The notes beneath the pieces are model-generated. The model searched no databases. It worked only from the letters and a program-made list of their open reading frames with translations, and was not told the origin of the DNA. The translations under genes and the position numbers were made by a program. From Strongylocentrotus droebachiensis (taxonomy: Eukaryota > Echinodermata > Echinoidea > Camarodonta > Strongylocentrotidae): DNA of 64,000 bases. Numbering within the stretch: position 1 is the stretch's first letter; the number at the start of each line of letters is the position of its first letter. The stretch covers positions 304,501 to 368,500 of the forward strand of contig JAVYIG010000886.1 of assembly GCA_035222895.1 (NCBI GenBank), read 5' to 3'. Of the stretch, positions 1 through 12,100 are shown piece after piece.

Positions 1-676
1 AAAATGGCTCAAGAATCTCTCCCAAGATTTCAACTTATCAAATGCAAGACTCGTTGACAGCAAGAACAACAAAAAGGGTACGTGAAATTATCCATAAACA
101 TGTTCGTTTAGTTGCTGAAAAAGCATAGACGTATAGACTGTACACGAAAATAGATCTAGTTGTCAGGGTGTTGATCGCGCACCCGATGTTGTGTGTTAAA
201 ATTATTTCCATAGAGATTGTACGCAATGCATTCCCTATGCAGTCTACGTGCATTCCGCGACCATGCAAAAAAGGTCAAGATTTTTTTTCAATTCGAGATT
301 CAAACCTTTATAATCTGTTGTGATCCTGAAGGTGATACTCAATAAGTGAGGTGTCATATGAAAGCGCAGGTTCTTCTCCATATTCCCCACAGGGCCGGCC
401 CACCCACAAAATTGTAAAAATATCTTGCTTAGACTAGAATCTAGATCTAGTCTACTCTCAAAGATACGAAAATAGAATCCAGTTGTCAGGGTGTCTGATC
501 GCGCACCCGATGCATGTTGTGTGTTAAGGTCAAGTTTTTTTCTTCAATTCGAGATTCAAACCTTTATAATCTGTTGTGATCCTGAAGGTGATACTCAATA
601 AGTGAGGTGTCATATGAAAGCGCAGGTTCTTCTCCATATTCCCCACAGGGCCGGCCCACCCCCAAAATGTAAAAAT

Positions 677-2587
677 ATCTTGCTTAGACTATCTGCATTA
701 TTATTTATCCTTAGCATTGAAGCTCTTGCAAATGAGATTAGACAAAATAACAATGTCATAGGCTTGAGTGTTGGTTGTAATGAAAAAACATTTAAAATAG
801 TACAATTAGCAGATGACATGACACTATTTGTTCGTACAGTTATGTCAGGTAATACAGCTATAAAGATTATTAGAAAATTTGAAAAGTATTCTGGAATTCA
901 ACTAAATGAAAACAAGACAAAAGCACTTTGGTTGGGAACTAACAATCCAACAAATACTATTGGAAATATGTTATGGGAAGATGTTTATGTTAAGTCACTT
1001 GGTATTTATTTTTGTAAAAATAAAGATATAGGCTTAGAAATGAACTGGTCTGAAGAGAGGATATTAAAAATAAAACAACTGTTAAATCTTTGGAAACAGA
1101 GAAATCTCACGCTTAAAGGAAAAATAATGATATTAAAATCATTGATAATGTCGAAAATCATTTATACTTCACAAGTTTTGTCTTGTCCTAAAGAGATAAT
1201 TAAAGAGCTCGATAAGTTATTTGTTGATTTCCTTTGGAAAGGGAGACCCGCAAAGGTTAAAAGGTCAAATGTATTGAATAGTATTCAAGAAGGTGGTTTA
1301 GATATGTTAGATGTTCAAACAAAGGTGGCATCGTTAAATATAAATTGGTTTTGTAAATATCTAAGCGATGAATTAAATGCAGGTTGCAAATGTATGTTTG
1401 ACTATTGGTTTGAGAAAATTGGTGGTATAAAGGTTATAATGAATTGTAAATATAGTATAAAAAACGCACTTTTTCTGGAGAACAAGATGCCTCATTTCTA
1501 CTATAATTTAATTATGACATTTTTCTTGTATCGATCATGTACCTTGGGCAGTTATCGTAGAGAAATGATTTGGCTGAATACAAATGTAACGTATAAAAGG
1601 AAAATGCTTTTTTATAGGAATTGGATAAATTCTGACATTTTGTTTGTTGGGGATTTAATGGATGGTAAAGGTTTTCTACCAGTTAATGAGTTAAGTACGA
1701 AAATATTATTTAAGGATGGAAGGTGGTATAGCCAATATGCACGTATTAGAAGAGCGATTCAATCACTCGGGAATATGTTAGTACTTGCAGATATGAATGT
1801 AGAACATAGAGAGTATATGAAATTTAGACCCACAGCGTTTGTATATAATGATATAAAATTGATTGAGGATATGATTTCAGTTAGACAGTTGACAGTTAAA
1901 AGAATATATCAAGAGTTAATTAAAACAAAAATCGAAAAATCTAGAGCGGAGGAATTTTGGCGTTATACTTTGGAAGTTGAATATATACCTGTATGGTCGG
2001 ATGTTTGGTTATTTAAGTTAAAAAATATAAAAGACAGCTTACTAATTAATTTCAATTTCAAATTCATGTATAATATTTTAGCAATACCATATAACTTGTT
2101 TAAATGGAAAGTTAATGCCAATGATAAATGTTATTACTGTAATCAGACAGGTGATTGTATGCACATGTTCTTTTTTTGTAACGAAGTAAGTATGTTTTGG
2201 AATGAAGTTGAAAGGACTATAAAGAAATATTTCATGTGTAATTTTAATTTCAAACCATGTCATCTATTGTTTGGTATTGATTTTAATTCAAAGAAGGAAA
2301 ACGATGTTGATATTATTTTGAATTATGCACTTTTTACTGTTTACAAAAGTTTTGTTGGAAAAGAATTTAAAAAGAAAACAACTATAAAGAGACTTCTTCA
2401 TATTTTTGTTTACCTATTAAGTTATCGTTTACAAATAGAAGAAAATATTAGAAAACCATGTATATCCCTCCAGAAATGGAGGCGAATGCTAAAAATGTGA
2501 ATATGCTTATATTATTATGAAGAAAAGAATAAAGAAGACCTGAAATGGTTATTTTACAAAAAAAAAAAAAAAAATCTTGCTTAGACT
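677..2587 (+). mobile_element. 5'-truncated non-LTR retrotransposon (L1/Tx1-like LINE)
   Basis: The inserted segment is 691-2574. It starts inside the reverse transcriptase domain, keeps an open frame to a TGA at 2498-2500, has an AATAAA near 2528 and ends in a run of 17 A (2558-2574). It is flanked by a direct repeat, ATCTTGCTTAGACT, at 677-690 and 2574-2587, a target-site duplication of about 14 bp. Truncation at the 5' end, poly(A) and a variable-length duplication are the hallmarks of target-primed reverse transcription. The intact frame and matching duplications point to a fairly recent insertion. It lies in a MED23 intron, in the same orientation as the gene. Clade assignment to L1/Tx1 rests on the general look of the C-terminal half. 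Confidence 0.9.
689..2500 (+). CDS. Reverse transcriptase C-terminal fragment of the LINE ORF2
   Basis: The frame is open from 602, but codons before 689 are host DNA in front of the insertion, so the ATG at 602 is not the element's start. The retrotransposon part begins at LSALLF, the end of the RT motif normally preceded by Gly-Cys-Pro. It carries the catalytic A-D-D motif (QLADDM, residues 70-72 counted from 602), then the SGIQLNENKTK block and the thumb-like region with LTLKGKI. Near the end is a CCHC cluster (C510, C513, H521, C526) typical of L1/Tx1-type ORF2 C-termini. The endonuclease and the N-terminal half of the RT are absent, so it cannot act alone. Confidence 0.85.
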   Translation, partial: LSALLFILSIEALANEIRQNNNVIGLSVGCNEKTFKIVQLADDMTLFVRTVMSGNTAIKIIRKFEKYSGIQLNENKTKALWLGTNNPTNTIGNMLWEDVYVKSLGIYFCKNKDIGLEMNWSEERILKIKQLLNLWKQRNLTLKGKIMILKSLIMSKIIYTSQVLSCPKEIIKELDKLFVDFLWKGRPAKVKRSNVLNSIQEGGLDMLDVQTKVASLNINWFCKYLSDELNAGCKCMFDYWFEKIGGIKVIMNCKYSIKNALFLENKMPHFYYNLIMTFFLYRSCTLGSYRREMIWLNTNVTYKRKMLFYRNWINSDILFVGDLMDGKGFLPVNELSTKILFKDGRWYSQYARIRRAIQSLGNMLVLADMNVEHREYMKFRPTAFVYNDIKLIEDMISVRQLTVKRIYQELIKTKIEKSRAEEFWRYTLEVEYIPVWSDVWLFKLKNIKDSLLINFNFKFMYNILAIPYNLFKWKVNANDKCYYCNQTGDCMHMFFFCNEVSMFWNEVERTIKKYFMCNFNFKPCHLLFGIDFNSKKENDVDIILNYALFTVYKSFVGKEFKKKTTIKRLLHIFVYLLSYRLQIEENIRKPCISLQKWRRMLKM

Positions 2588-2703
2588 AGAATCTAGATCT
2601 AGTCTACTCTCAAAGATACACTCATAAAAAACAACCGTGCAGATAAACTAGAGAAAGGCCAAGGTGGTGTCATTAGTTGACTCTTCTGTTTTCGGCATAT
2701 AAA

Positions 2704-2811
2704 AGTATTAATGACTGCTTTAATATCGGCACGCCTCGGTCAATAGCACAATTCTAACCTTCCCCAGATCGTATAAAAACAACTATTTCTCTCAAAGCAG
2801 TCATTAATACT
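2704..2811. repeat. Small foldback element (18-bp perfect inverted repeat)
   Basis: AGTATTAATGACTGCTTT at 2704-2721 is repeated as its exact reverse complement at 2794-2811, with about 70 bp between. It looks like a short MITE-type hairpin; no coding content. Confidence 0.7.
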
Positions 2812-2814
2812 ATA

Positions 2815-2988
2815 TTATCAACTAAAGGAGATTTCTTGTTCTTGATGTGAAATTTATAAAAAGTCTAATATACTTGAATTTTCCCTTTTGAATATATTTT
2901 ATTTTAAGGCTACAAATGGCTCTCCATAATTTTTAAGTCCAACTTAGAGTTAAGTTCGACTTGGGATCTTTGTGAACCACCCTCCTGT
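2815..2988. mobile_element. Partial foldback MITE, family A (GTGTTTCACAAAGA ends)
   Basis: The stretch ends in GGGATCTTTGTGAACCACCC and matches the right half of the complete copy at 8569-8880 (shared pieces include TAAGTCCAACTTAGAG and GGCTACAAATGGCT). The left terminus is missing. Its end is about 120 nt upstream of the first MED23 exon. Confidence 0.6.
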
Positions 2989-3110
2989 TATTCCAACTTT
3001 TCAATTTGACCGGAGTGATAATAATATCAGTATAGCACTTACATGTAGCGACTGTATTCCTTATTAAAAGCTATATTAATTCAGATTTATTATTGTTATT
3101 TTATTTGTAG

Positions 3111-6100
3111 GGTCTTCCTTTGCCAGACATTAACCAGTCAATGTGCACCCATGTGTTCTCCATGGCCTGCATCTGGAATCATCTAGACCACAAGAAAGAG
3201 AAGGAGAAAGAGAAGGAGAAGTCTACGTTACAGAGACCACCTCCTCCAGCCATCAAAACACATCTAGAGTGAGTGGAGATATGGACCCTGTTGCACAAAA
3301 CTTACCATTGATTGTAACTTTGCCATCAATGGTAACTACCATGGAAACCTGGATTTTGATTGGCTGTTGAGCCCTGTTATACCATGGTAGTTGCCATTGA
3401 TTGTCAAAGTTACCATCAATGGTAAGTTTTATGCAACAGAGCCCTGGTTAGAATTATGGAAAGACTGTAGGAAGGGAAAAAGAAAGAGAGGTAGAGAGAG
3501 GGGGTTGAGCAGGATAAGTGACATATAAAGACGTAGTAGAAGAAAGAAATGGAGAAAAGTCCACCTCTGCCAGCCATCAAAACACATCAAGAGGGACATA
3601 TAGATGATGTGAAGACAAAAGAGTACCCCCCCCCCCCAAAAAAAAAAAGAGATATAAATGAGGAATACAGAACCTTAGAAGTATAAACAAAAGGAGAAAG
3701 AGAATAAAACAGGAGCTTCATGTATCTCCTTCTATCTTCAAAACACTCCTCGTGAGTGAGTGATGGAGAGATTGTGTGAAGTGAAAATAAAGAGAGGGAA
3801 TGAAAAAAACAAGAGATAATGACAACATTGAAAAGATTGACAGATTGAGGCATAGAAGGAAAGAGAAAGAAATGAATGAAGACATGGAGAAGTCTCTTGC
3901 AGCAGCCACCTCTTCCCGACACCTAGAGTAAGTGATCGGCTGATCGAGAGAAGATTGTGGGAAGGGAACATGAAACCATAAGATATAATGAAAGAAGAAA
4001 CTAATAGACAAAGAGAGATATTTGGGATCACCTATAGTTATGCCGGCCATGTGCGGATACATAGAAGCTAATTTATGTTGTACAAATTTCCTTTGTGTCC
4101 TCTAGCTATCAAAGCTATGATGACATATATAATACTGAATTTTTGTTTCTTCTTATTTTGGTAGGTATTTGCAGCAGACATACAAGACACAACATCTCCC
4201 TCTCTCAGACTTTCGGATAGCACTGCAACTCAATGCATGTAGGTACTTGTACTTCGATTTAAAGTATGTCTGTACTAGTTTAGCCAGGAGGGATTAGACC
4301 TCTCTGCAAGGTCACTGACAGGTGGTTATCTCATTAAATCAGCTCTCAATTTTCATAAGAAAAGGGGGATCATGAGGGACTAACGGACACCACTTTAGGC
4401 ATTGTTTGCTATATAGAGGGCGCAAGTGGCTACAAGTAGTGCAGTCCCACTTTAAGCAGCAGATACCTACATGTTATTGAAATGTAAACGCTTTCCTTCC
4501 CAAAACTTTCTCTGACCTCTGTGTGACCTTTGTTCTCCTTTGACCTCCATATGAACCCTCTTCTCTCCCAACAGACTCCACTGTGGATGAGATGTTGACC
4601 CGACCTCTCCAGACCCTAGTAGACTACATCTACTGCACCAATGCCTGCTCTGCCATCCCCCTGTTTCATTGTTCATATATTACCTCTGACCTTTGTGTGA
4701 CCTTCATTCTCTCATGACCTCTGTATGACCTCTATTATCTCCCTACAGATTCCACTGTGGATGAGATGTTGACCCGACCTCTCCAGACCCTAGTAGACTA
4801 CATCTACTGCACCAATGCCAACTCTACCGTCCCTCTGCCCGGACCGGCTACCTGTGTGGCCGTAGGATTGACCGCACCCATTCCACTCTCACTCCTGGAT
4901 TCACTGACCGTTCATGCAAAGATGAGGTAAACTGATCCGTATGACCTGATCTGACTTGACCTGACTTGACCTCTGTTTCTAAAATTGATGTCCTATGTGT
5001 AGACAGTCACAAATATCGCTTCATGCCCCGCAGAAGTGCATGAATACAAATTTTAAGTCTATAATGAAAGAATGGAAGGAACAAAATTGGGAGAAGGTAC
5101 AATGAACATTGATAACAATTTCAACAATGTACAGACTAAAGTGTATATAGTGAGCGAACAAGGTACATAAAAACTTGATTTTCACAAGCAATGATACTCT
5201 TTAAACCTTCTACATGTAGCAAGTGAACATTACATGTAAATACCCACTGTAAGCTCAAACTATAAATTTATACAATATTTGTCAATAATGATCAGGTAAT
5301 TGTTTTATATCAATAATGACTAGACTACTTCATAGGAAATTGGTTGTGTCATTTATTTTGTTATCCAATTTTTATTGCAAGATCTAGCACTGCAGTGTTC
5401 TGAGCTTATTAACCGTATACACATACTTACATTTTTTGTTTCTCCAAATTTATCCTGAAACAGTGTTATCCATCTGATTGTGAACAAGATTCTTCAGTGG
5501 CACAAGCACCCAGGGACTGCCCTCTCTCCTGCCCTGGTAGAGACATACAGCCGTCTGCTGGCCTACATAGAGATTGAATCTCTCGGAATCAAGGGGTTCA
5601 CTTGTAAGTTTGATTTCTATGTGGATCGAGAACAGGGGGGGGGGGGGTGTTTCACAAAGACTAAGATTGACTTTTAGTTGGACTTAACTATGGCAGGCCG
5701 TTTATGCCACTGTTTGCTCTCACCATTCACTGGCAACGGTCTCTCAAGGGACGTACAAATCGTGGTCACAAATCTACAGAATTTACATTTGTTTTATACA
5801 TGTAGTTCATTATTGAAGTAAAAAAATATTATCTAAAGATCATAATGGTGAGAGCAAGTAGTGGTCTTTGTGAAACACTCCCCAGGTTTCAAACTCATTT
5901 TGGTTCTGGGCCTTGGTTTAGAAAGAGTTGCTTTGATCCTGATTGATCGGGAGTCCTACAATCTATTCAAAAGTCCTTTAGTATAGAGTTGTAGTAGATA
6001 TCAAGTTGCGATTGACTCAAATTGGAATCAGGTGCAACTGCATTTTAAGAAAAATAGCTGTGTGTGACCTCTGTAATGTTGCTTTTCTTTTGTCCCATAT

Positions 6101-9100
6101 GTCACTAGTCATAGGTTTCAGTACATCTCATTATTGTATTAACTTGATAGCCATTATCAAGCTCAGATCAGAGAAGAAAAAAATGCGATAGCAGTTTTAT
6201 TTTGAATTTATGTTCATAACTTCACAATACCTGGTAACTCATGAGACACAAGACGACTGAAATTGTCCCTTCGACTTGAACTTAACCATCTTAGACTTGG
6301 TCTTAATCATCTTAGACTTGATCTTAATCATCTTAGACTTGATCTTAATCATCTTAGACTTGATCTTAATCATCTGAGACTTGATCTTTACCATCTTAGA
6401 CTTGATCTTAACCCTATTTAGCCCGGGCTATTTTGAAACTGCATAGCCCGGGGGGGGGCTTCTCAGGCCCCCCCCTATGATCTCGGCCGTGAAACGCCCG
6501 ATCGCCGCGAAAATTTGCATACATGTCAAGTGAAGTGTATAGAATACTATGGTAATTTCAATTTTTTTGAAAAATTCACTCATTTGCATATTTATGGTAA
6601 TTTATGCAAATAAGGTCATTAAATTCACATTTTTGCCCATAAATCAGACATTATTCATATTTAAGCATTCTTTCTCACTACATATATTTGTTAGACCATT
6701 TGGAATAATAATACAACACAAATATTTGAAAAACCAGGATTATTCCTTATGTTATCTATTGTTTTGATAATTTCTTATGTATTTCTTTGTTTTTTTTACT
6801 TATGTATTTTATTGTTTTTGTTGTTTTATTTCATTTCCAACTATAATTCAACTATTTTGACCCCAAAATAAACACCTAAAATCTAAACAAGACCAAATAA
6901 CCAATGTTTTACCTCTTTATTTGAAAAATGAGATTTCCATATGTTTTGTACACAAATCACAAAAATGAGCGATTTTCGGGCTGATATGCGAAGACAAAAG
7001 GACACGTGACTTTGTAATGGTAGGTCCGATTTTCGAAAAATTTCTTTCAAAAGTTGCGCAAGACTCGAAAGAAAAAAGTCACAAAATTTCAGTGCAAGAT
7101 TTTCTTGCGTTAAAAAATTATCGCGAAAAATGTCGAGGGGGGGGCTTCTCAAGCCCCCCCCCGGGCTAAATAGGGTTAATCATCTTAGACTTGATCTTAA
7201 TCATCTTAGACTTGATCTTAATCATCTTAGACTTGATCTTAATCATCTTAGACATGATCTTAGACCTGATCTTAATCATCTTAGACATGATCTTAATCAT
7301 CTTAGACTTGATCTTAGACCTGATCTTAATCATCTTAGACTTGATCTTAATCATCTTTGACTTGATCTTAATCATCTTAAACTTGATCTTAATCATCTTA
7401 GACCTGATCTTAATCATCTTAGACTTGATCTTAATCATCTTAGACTTGATCTTAATCATCTTTGACTTGATCTTAATCATCTTAAACTTGATCTTAATCA
7501 TCTTAGACTTGATCTTAATCATCTTAGACTTGATCTTAATCATCTTTGACTTGATCTTAATCATCTTAGACCTGGTCTTAATCATCTTAGACTTGATCTT
7601 AATCATCTCAATCCCATGTAGGTAGCGTATTTCCAAAGGTTTGCGAAGTGAGAGCATGGGGTATTCTGAACACTCTTCTAGAGCTGCTGAGCTATCGTCT
7701 TCATCATATCCAGCCCCACTTCAGAGTGCAGCTCCTGTGTAACCTGCATAACCTCAGCACACTACCGCAGGCCAACCATAACCAACTCTTCTACTGGTCA
7801 GTAGAGGTTCCTGGATGCTAATGATGATGGTGGTGATGATGGTGGTGGTGGTGGTGAAGGTTTTGATGATGATAATGGTGGTGGTGGTGGTGGTGGTGGT
7901 GGTGGTGGTGGTGGTGGTGGTGGTGGTGGTGATGGTGGTGATGATGGTGATGGTGGTGATGGTGGTGGTGGTGTGGATGGTGGTGGCGGTGGTGGTGATG
8001 GTGATGATAGTGATTGTGGTTGTGGTGGTGGTGGTGGTGGTGGTGGTGGTGGTGGTGATGATGAAAGTGATGATGGTGCTGGTGATGGTGATGATGATAA
8101 TGATGATGATGTAGATAATAATTTCAGTGAATCAGGTTACTAGTACAATATAGATAGGTACCTGTAAGAAAGTGAGGATGATGAAGCTCTTTAGCCATCA
8201 CTGCTATTATTACTGCCGTTCAGTACTCCCATCTACATTACATGTACATATACTTCATGAAATGGTTATTAAATGGTTAACATCAAACACTACAGCTCTC
8301 TGATTGTACAATCATCAAGGAAAATCGCTCTCAACTCCTCTTATCTTCCTACACCTCTTCCCTTCCAGCATTGAGAGCACCGCCCTGCGTATCATCACAA
8401 GTCTAGGAAGCGCTGAGGTTCAGCCGCAGCTGTCTCGGTTCCTCAACCAACCCAAGCAGTTATTATCACAGGAATCAGAGGAGTTGAATAGGGCAGTGGT
8501 CCTAACACTAGCCAGAGCTATGCATGTCACAGGTATTTGTTTGCCTTCAAATGCTTATGTTGAATACTGGGGGGTGTTTCACAAAGATCCTAAGTCAAAC
8601 TTAACTCTAGTTGGACTTAAATGTTATGGAAAGCCATTTGTAGCCTTAAAATAAAATATATTTAAAAGCAAAAATTTAAGTATTTTAGACTTTTTTTTAA
8701 TTCCACAGCAAAAAAATTAAATCTCCTTGATAATAGAAAATATGACTGATTTGAACCAACATTTTATGCCTTTTAAAATGACTTTTACAAAATATTTTCA
8801 TAGATGCTAACAGCTTTCCATAGATGTTAAGTCCAACTTAGAGATAGGTTCAACTTGGGATCTTTGTGAAACACCCCCCGGATAAGGGAATCTCATTCTG
8901 AAGGAATAGTACTTTAGGAACATTATTTTGAACAGTAGAGTAATAGTGAGTATGAGTAATGTGGATTGTGTGCAGCACTTTGTATTTGCAGGGAAGAGTT
9001 GATATGTGAAATACACATACATGTACCTCTTTTTGTATAGGATTGGATCATGAGATGTTGAAACCATTAAAATTGGATCATATTGAATTCTTGCAGAAAA

Positions 9101-12100
9101 TCTGGAACAATGAAAACAATTGCCTGCACATTATATGAGCCTACTTTAAAGAGCTCAATGAAAATTTGATGGAAAGCTGTTGAAGTATGAGAATGACTAG
9201 ACTTATATGAGCATTTCAGAAGCAATCATTTTCATGTGAATTTGCTCTCAGGATGTTCCTCTTTAATTATATCTTTGCCAATTCCTGCAGGCTCTATTAA
9301 AGACTAGAGTGGTAGTTGGTGTACATACATCCTTTCTACTCTTAAAACAATCCTCACAGTTGGGCTAGCCACATCCTCAAGTGCCCCCCATTGACACTTT
9401 AGTACTTCCCTTTTGTGTGCCGGTACTTCATTGATTTGATTTGATTTGATTTAAATACAAATTTTGTAATCATGTGTTTTCTAATTCGTGCAGGCTCTCA
9501 GACTCTGAGTGGCAGTTGGTGTACAGACATCCTTTCCACTCTCGTCAGTAACACCCCTCACAGCTGGGCGAGCCACACCCTCAAGTGTTTCCCGTCGGCG
9601 CTCCAGTCCTTCTTTGAGCAGCATAACATGCCGACGGAGATGAGAGGACTCAAGAGGGCGATAGAGGACGAGTACAACAGATGGACCAGTAAGCATGCAT
9701 CCTTAATACCGTGATCCCCTGGCCCCGTACAAAGAGTTGATATTAATCACAACTTATTTGTGATTGATATCAATTGCAACTATGTACATATGAGATAGGA
9801 GACTGCAAACTTGCGATTGATCAAAATCAATCGCAAGTCTTTATAAGATAGGGCCCTGGTTGACATAAAATAAACGTTGCATGAAATTACTGGTCTAGGT
9901 CATTTTTAAAATTAAAATTCACAACAATAATTAGTAAATGATCAATATAATTTTAATTAGTGATTTAAATCACAATAAAAAATCAAATATTGGCCTGGGT
10001 TTACCGGTATCCTTGATTGTTCATTCAAACAACACTTCAGTGAGAAATAATCTTTTAATTGGGTTTTGATGACATGAGCGTGGTTTTGTAATTTGGTTCT
10101 TTGATGTCACCATTTATTTTTTATTTTTTTCATTCTTTCTTTCTTTCTTCTCTTATTAAAATCTTTCCTCCTTCTCTCATGAAGAGCCAGATAATCATGT
10201 TTCTTTTGGGCAAAACAATAACTCAAGAGCCTTTCAAAGATTACCAATGACCTCACTTGACCTATTCTGGAAACTTACAGAAAATTATATTTTGTCATAT
10301 ATTTTTTCCCAACAGTGAAAATGCTCTGACTTACCCAGTAGAGCAACAAGAAGATTGCCAAAAATTTCACAATATTTCCCCTTAAACTCAAATAAAATTA
10401 AATAGCTGCTAAATGTGTTGTGTCATTGTCTAAATTTCATTTTGCATAAATCTTAATTTCAGGCATGATCTCAGAAGCAGAGAGGCTTCATCATTTCTCC
10501 AATCCCAGCACACCCCCATACTTCCTGTGGTGAGTTAATACACATTGATTGAATGCACTTAAAAATTGCATCGGTTCACCAAGTTTAAAGCCTATCTGCA
10601 CTAGTTTGGCCAGGAGGGATTAGACCTCCCTGCAAGGTCACTGACAGGTGGTTATCTCATCAAATCAGCTCTCAATAAACATAAGAAAAAGGGGACCATG
10701 GGGGACCAACGGTCACCGATAAGGCATTGTTTGCTATATAGAGGGCACAAGTAGCTGTAGTGCAGTGGGGCTTTAGTATACTTGTTGACAAATATTCTTA
10801 AATATCACAAACACTATAGAGTATCGAAGCTGTGACATCATACAAATCTCTTTTTAGAATTTCTCAATTTTTTCTTCCATTTCCAAAAGAGCATCAAAAT
10901 GAATGTCCGAATGTCGAAAACCAATTCTCGCTACCCCAAATAGCGATTCTGCCGAGATCCGGGGAAAATCCTGAAATCCGCATTGCATTATGGGATAGCT
11001 TTTCGACATTACAGCTTCCTGTGCAGGCGTTCGTGATCACAACCCTCTCTTTCACGGTAGAGTTTAACGGCCTTTTGTGCTAAAGTCACTAATTCTGCCC
11101 GAAGCTTTCCATTGCATATTATAATCTGTACCAATTACACTGATTGGCATCGATTTTAGCGTGCGTGAAAACTCTGCACAGCGAACACAGGCGCTAGCGC
11201 CAGCGGGATGGGACTCTATACCGGAAGTTGTAGTGACGACCCGAGAGAGTGAAAATTACCTCGTCTCGCGAATTTCGAGATTTTCGTACCTATTTAGGGT
11301 AGCGAGAATTGAATATGTTAAGTATTGGCTGAGATATGACCATCTGAATAATATATGTCCTATGGGAACTCAGTGTTATAGTGCTCTGGTCCATAACATT
11401 AGGAGCCAGAGCAATATAACACTGAGTTCCTATAGGAAATCTATTTATTCAGATGGTCATATCTCAGCCAATACTTAACATTTGTACTAAGCGCTATATA
11501 AAAATTAAATATTATTATTATTATATTCAATTGGTTTTCAACATTTGGACATTAATTTTGATGCTCTTTTTGAAAATGAAGAAAATTTGAGAAATTCCAA
11601 AAATAAATTGTGTTTTTTTTGCTGACGTCACACTTCACCACTCTATTTGTGATCCTTTGAAGTAGGCCTTCTCAATTAGATTCAGGTTGCTTTCACGTCA
11701 GATGTGTGCAGCTAAAACATTGCAAACAATGGGTTAGCGCAGGGAAGAGAGGTGTGCATTCTAATTCACTTTTGTAGGCATTTAACTGTGCAAGAAAATA
11801 TTGTTATATTGCACACTCATGCACATTCAACAAAATGTTGAGTGTCACATGACACCTTTTCAGCCAATAAGATAGGTGCTAAAAAATGCCCTATTTTGTA
11901 TAACAAAATAATTATCCTAGTCCCAAGGCACTCATTATAACTAGGCTCCACTGTGTCTCTCCATATTCTTCATCCCACACCCTTTGCCGTCTTTTTCTCC
12001 AATCAGCATCATCTGGAAGATGCTTCTCGTCATGGATACGGAGCGCATCACGCCCACTGTTGTGAAGATCTTGGAGTTGATTGGACCGAGAGGGTTGTCC

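Larger units (their letters stand above)
144..2616 (+). repeat. Tandem duplication of a ~320-bp non-coding unit, second copy split by a LINE
   Basis: A unit beginning near CGAAAATAGA and running through a GGCCGGCCCACCC stretch to TCTCAAAGATAC occurs at about 144-466 and again at about 467-690 continued at 2588-2616. The first copy has about 70 bp near 200-270 that the second lacks. The second copy is interrupted by the LINE at 691-2574, so the first copy preserves the unoccupied site at 422-435. No coding signal is seen in the unit itself. Confidence 0.85.

Noticed and set aside
3587..4062. Overlapping minus-strand frames rich in Ser, Phe and Leu
   Set aside because: Complement of GA-rich intron sequence; no family resemblance or splice context.
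7166..7657. Long open frames on both strands (LILIILD and KMIKIKS repeats)
   Set aside because: They are translations of the 21-bp minisatellite, which has no stop in one frame per strand; one frame runs straight over a confirmed MED23 acceptor.
7815..8114. 99-residue valine/methionine open frame
   Set aside because: Produced by a GGT/GAT microsatellite within a MED23 intron.
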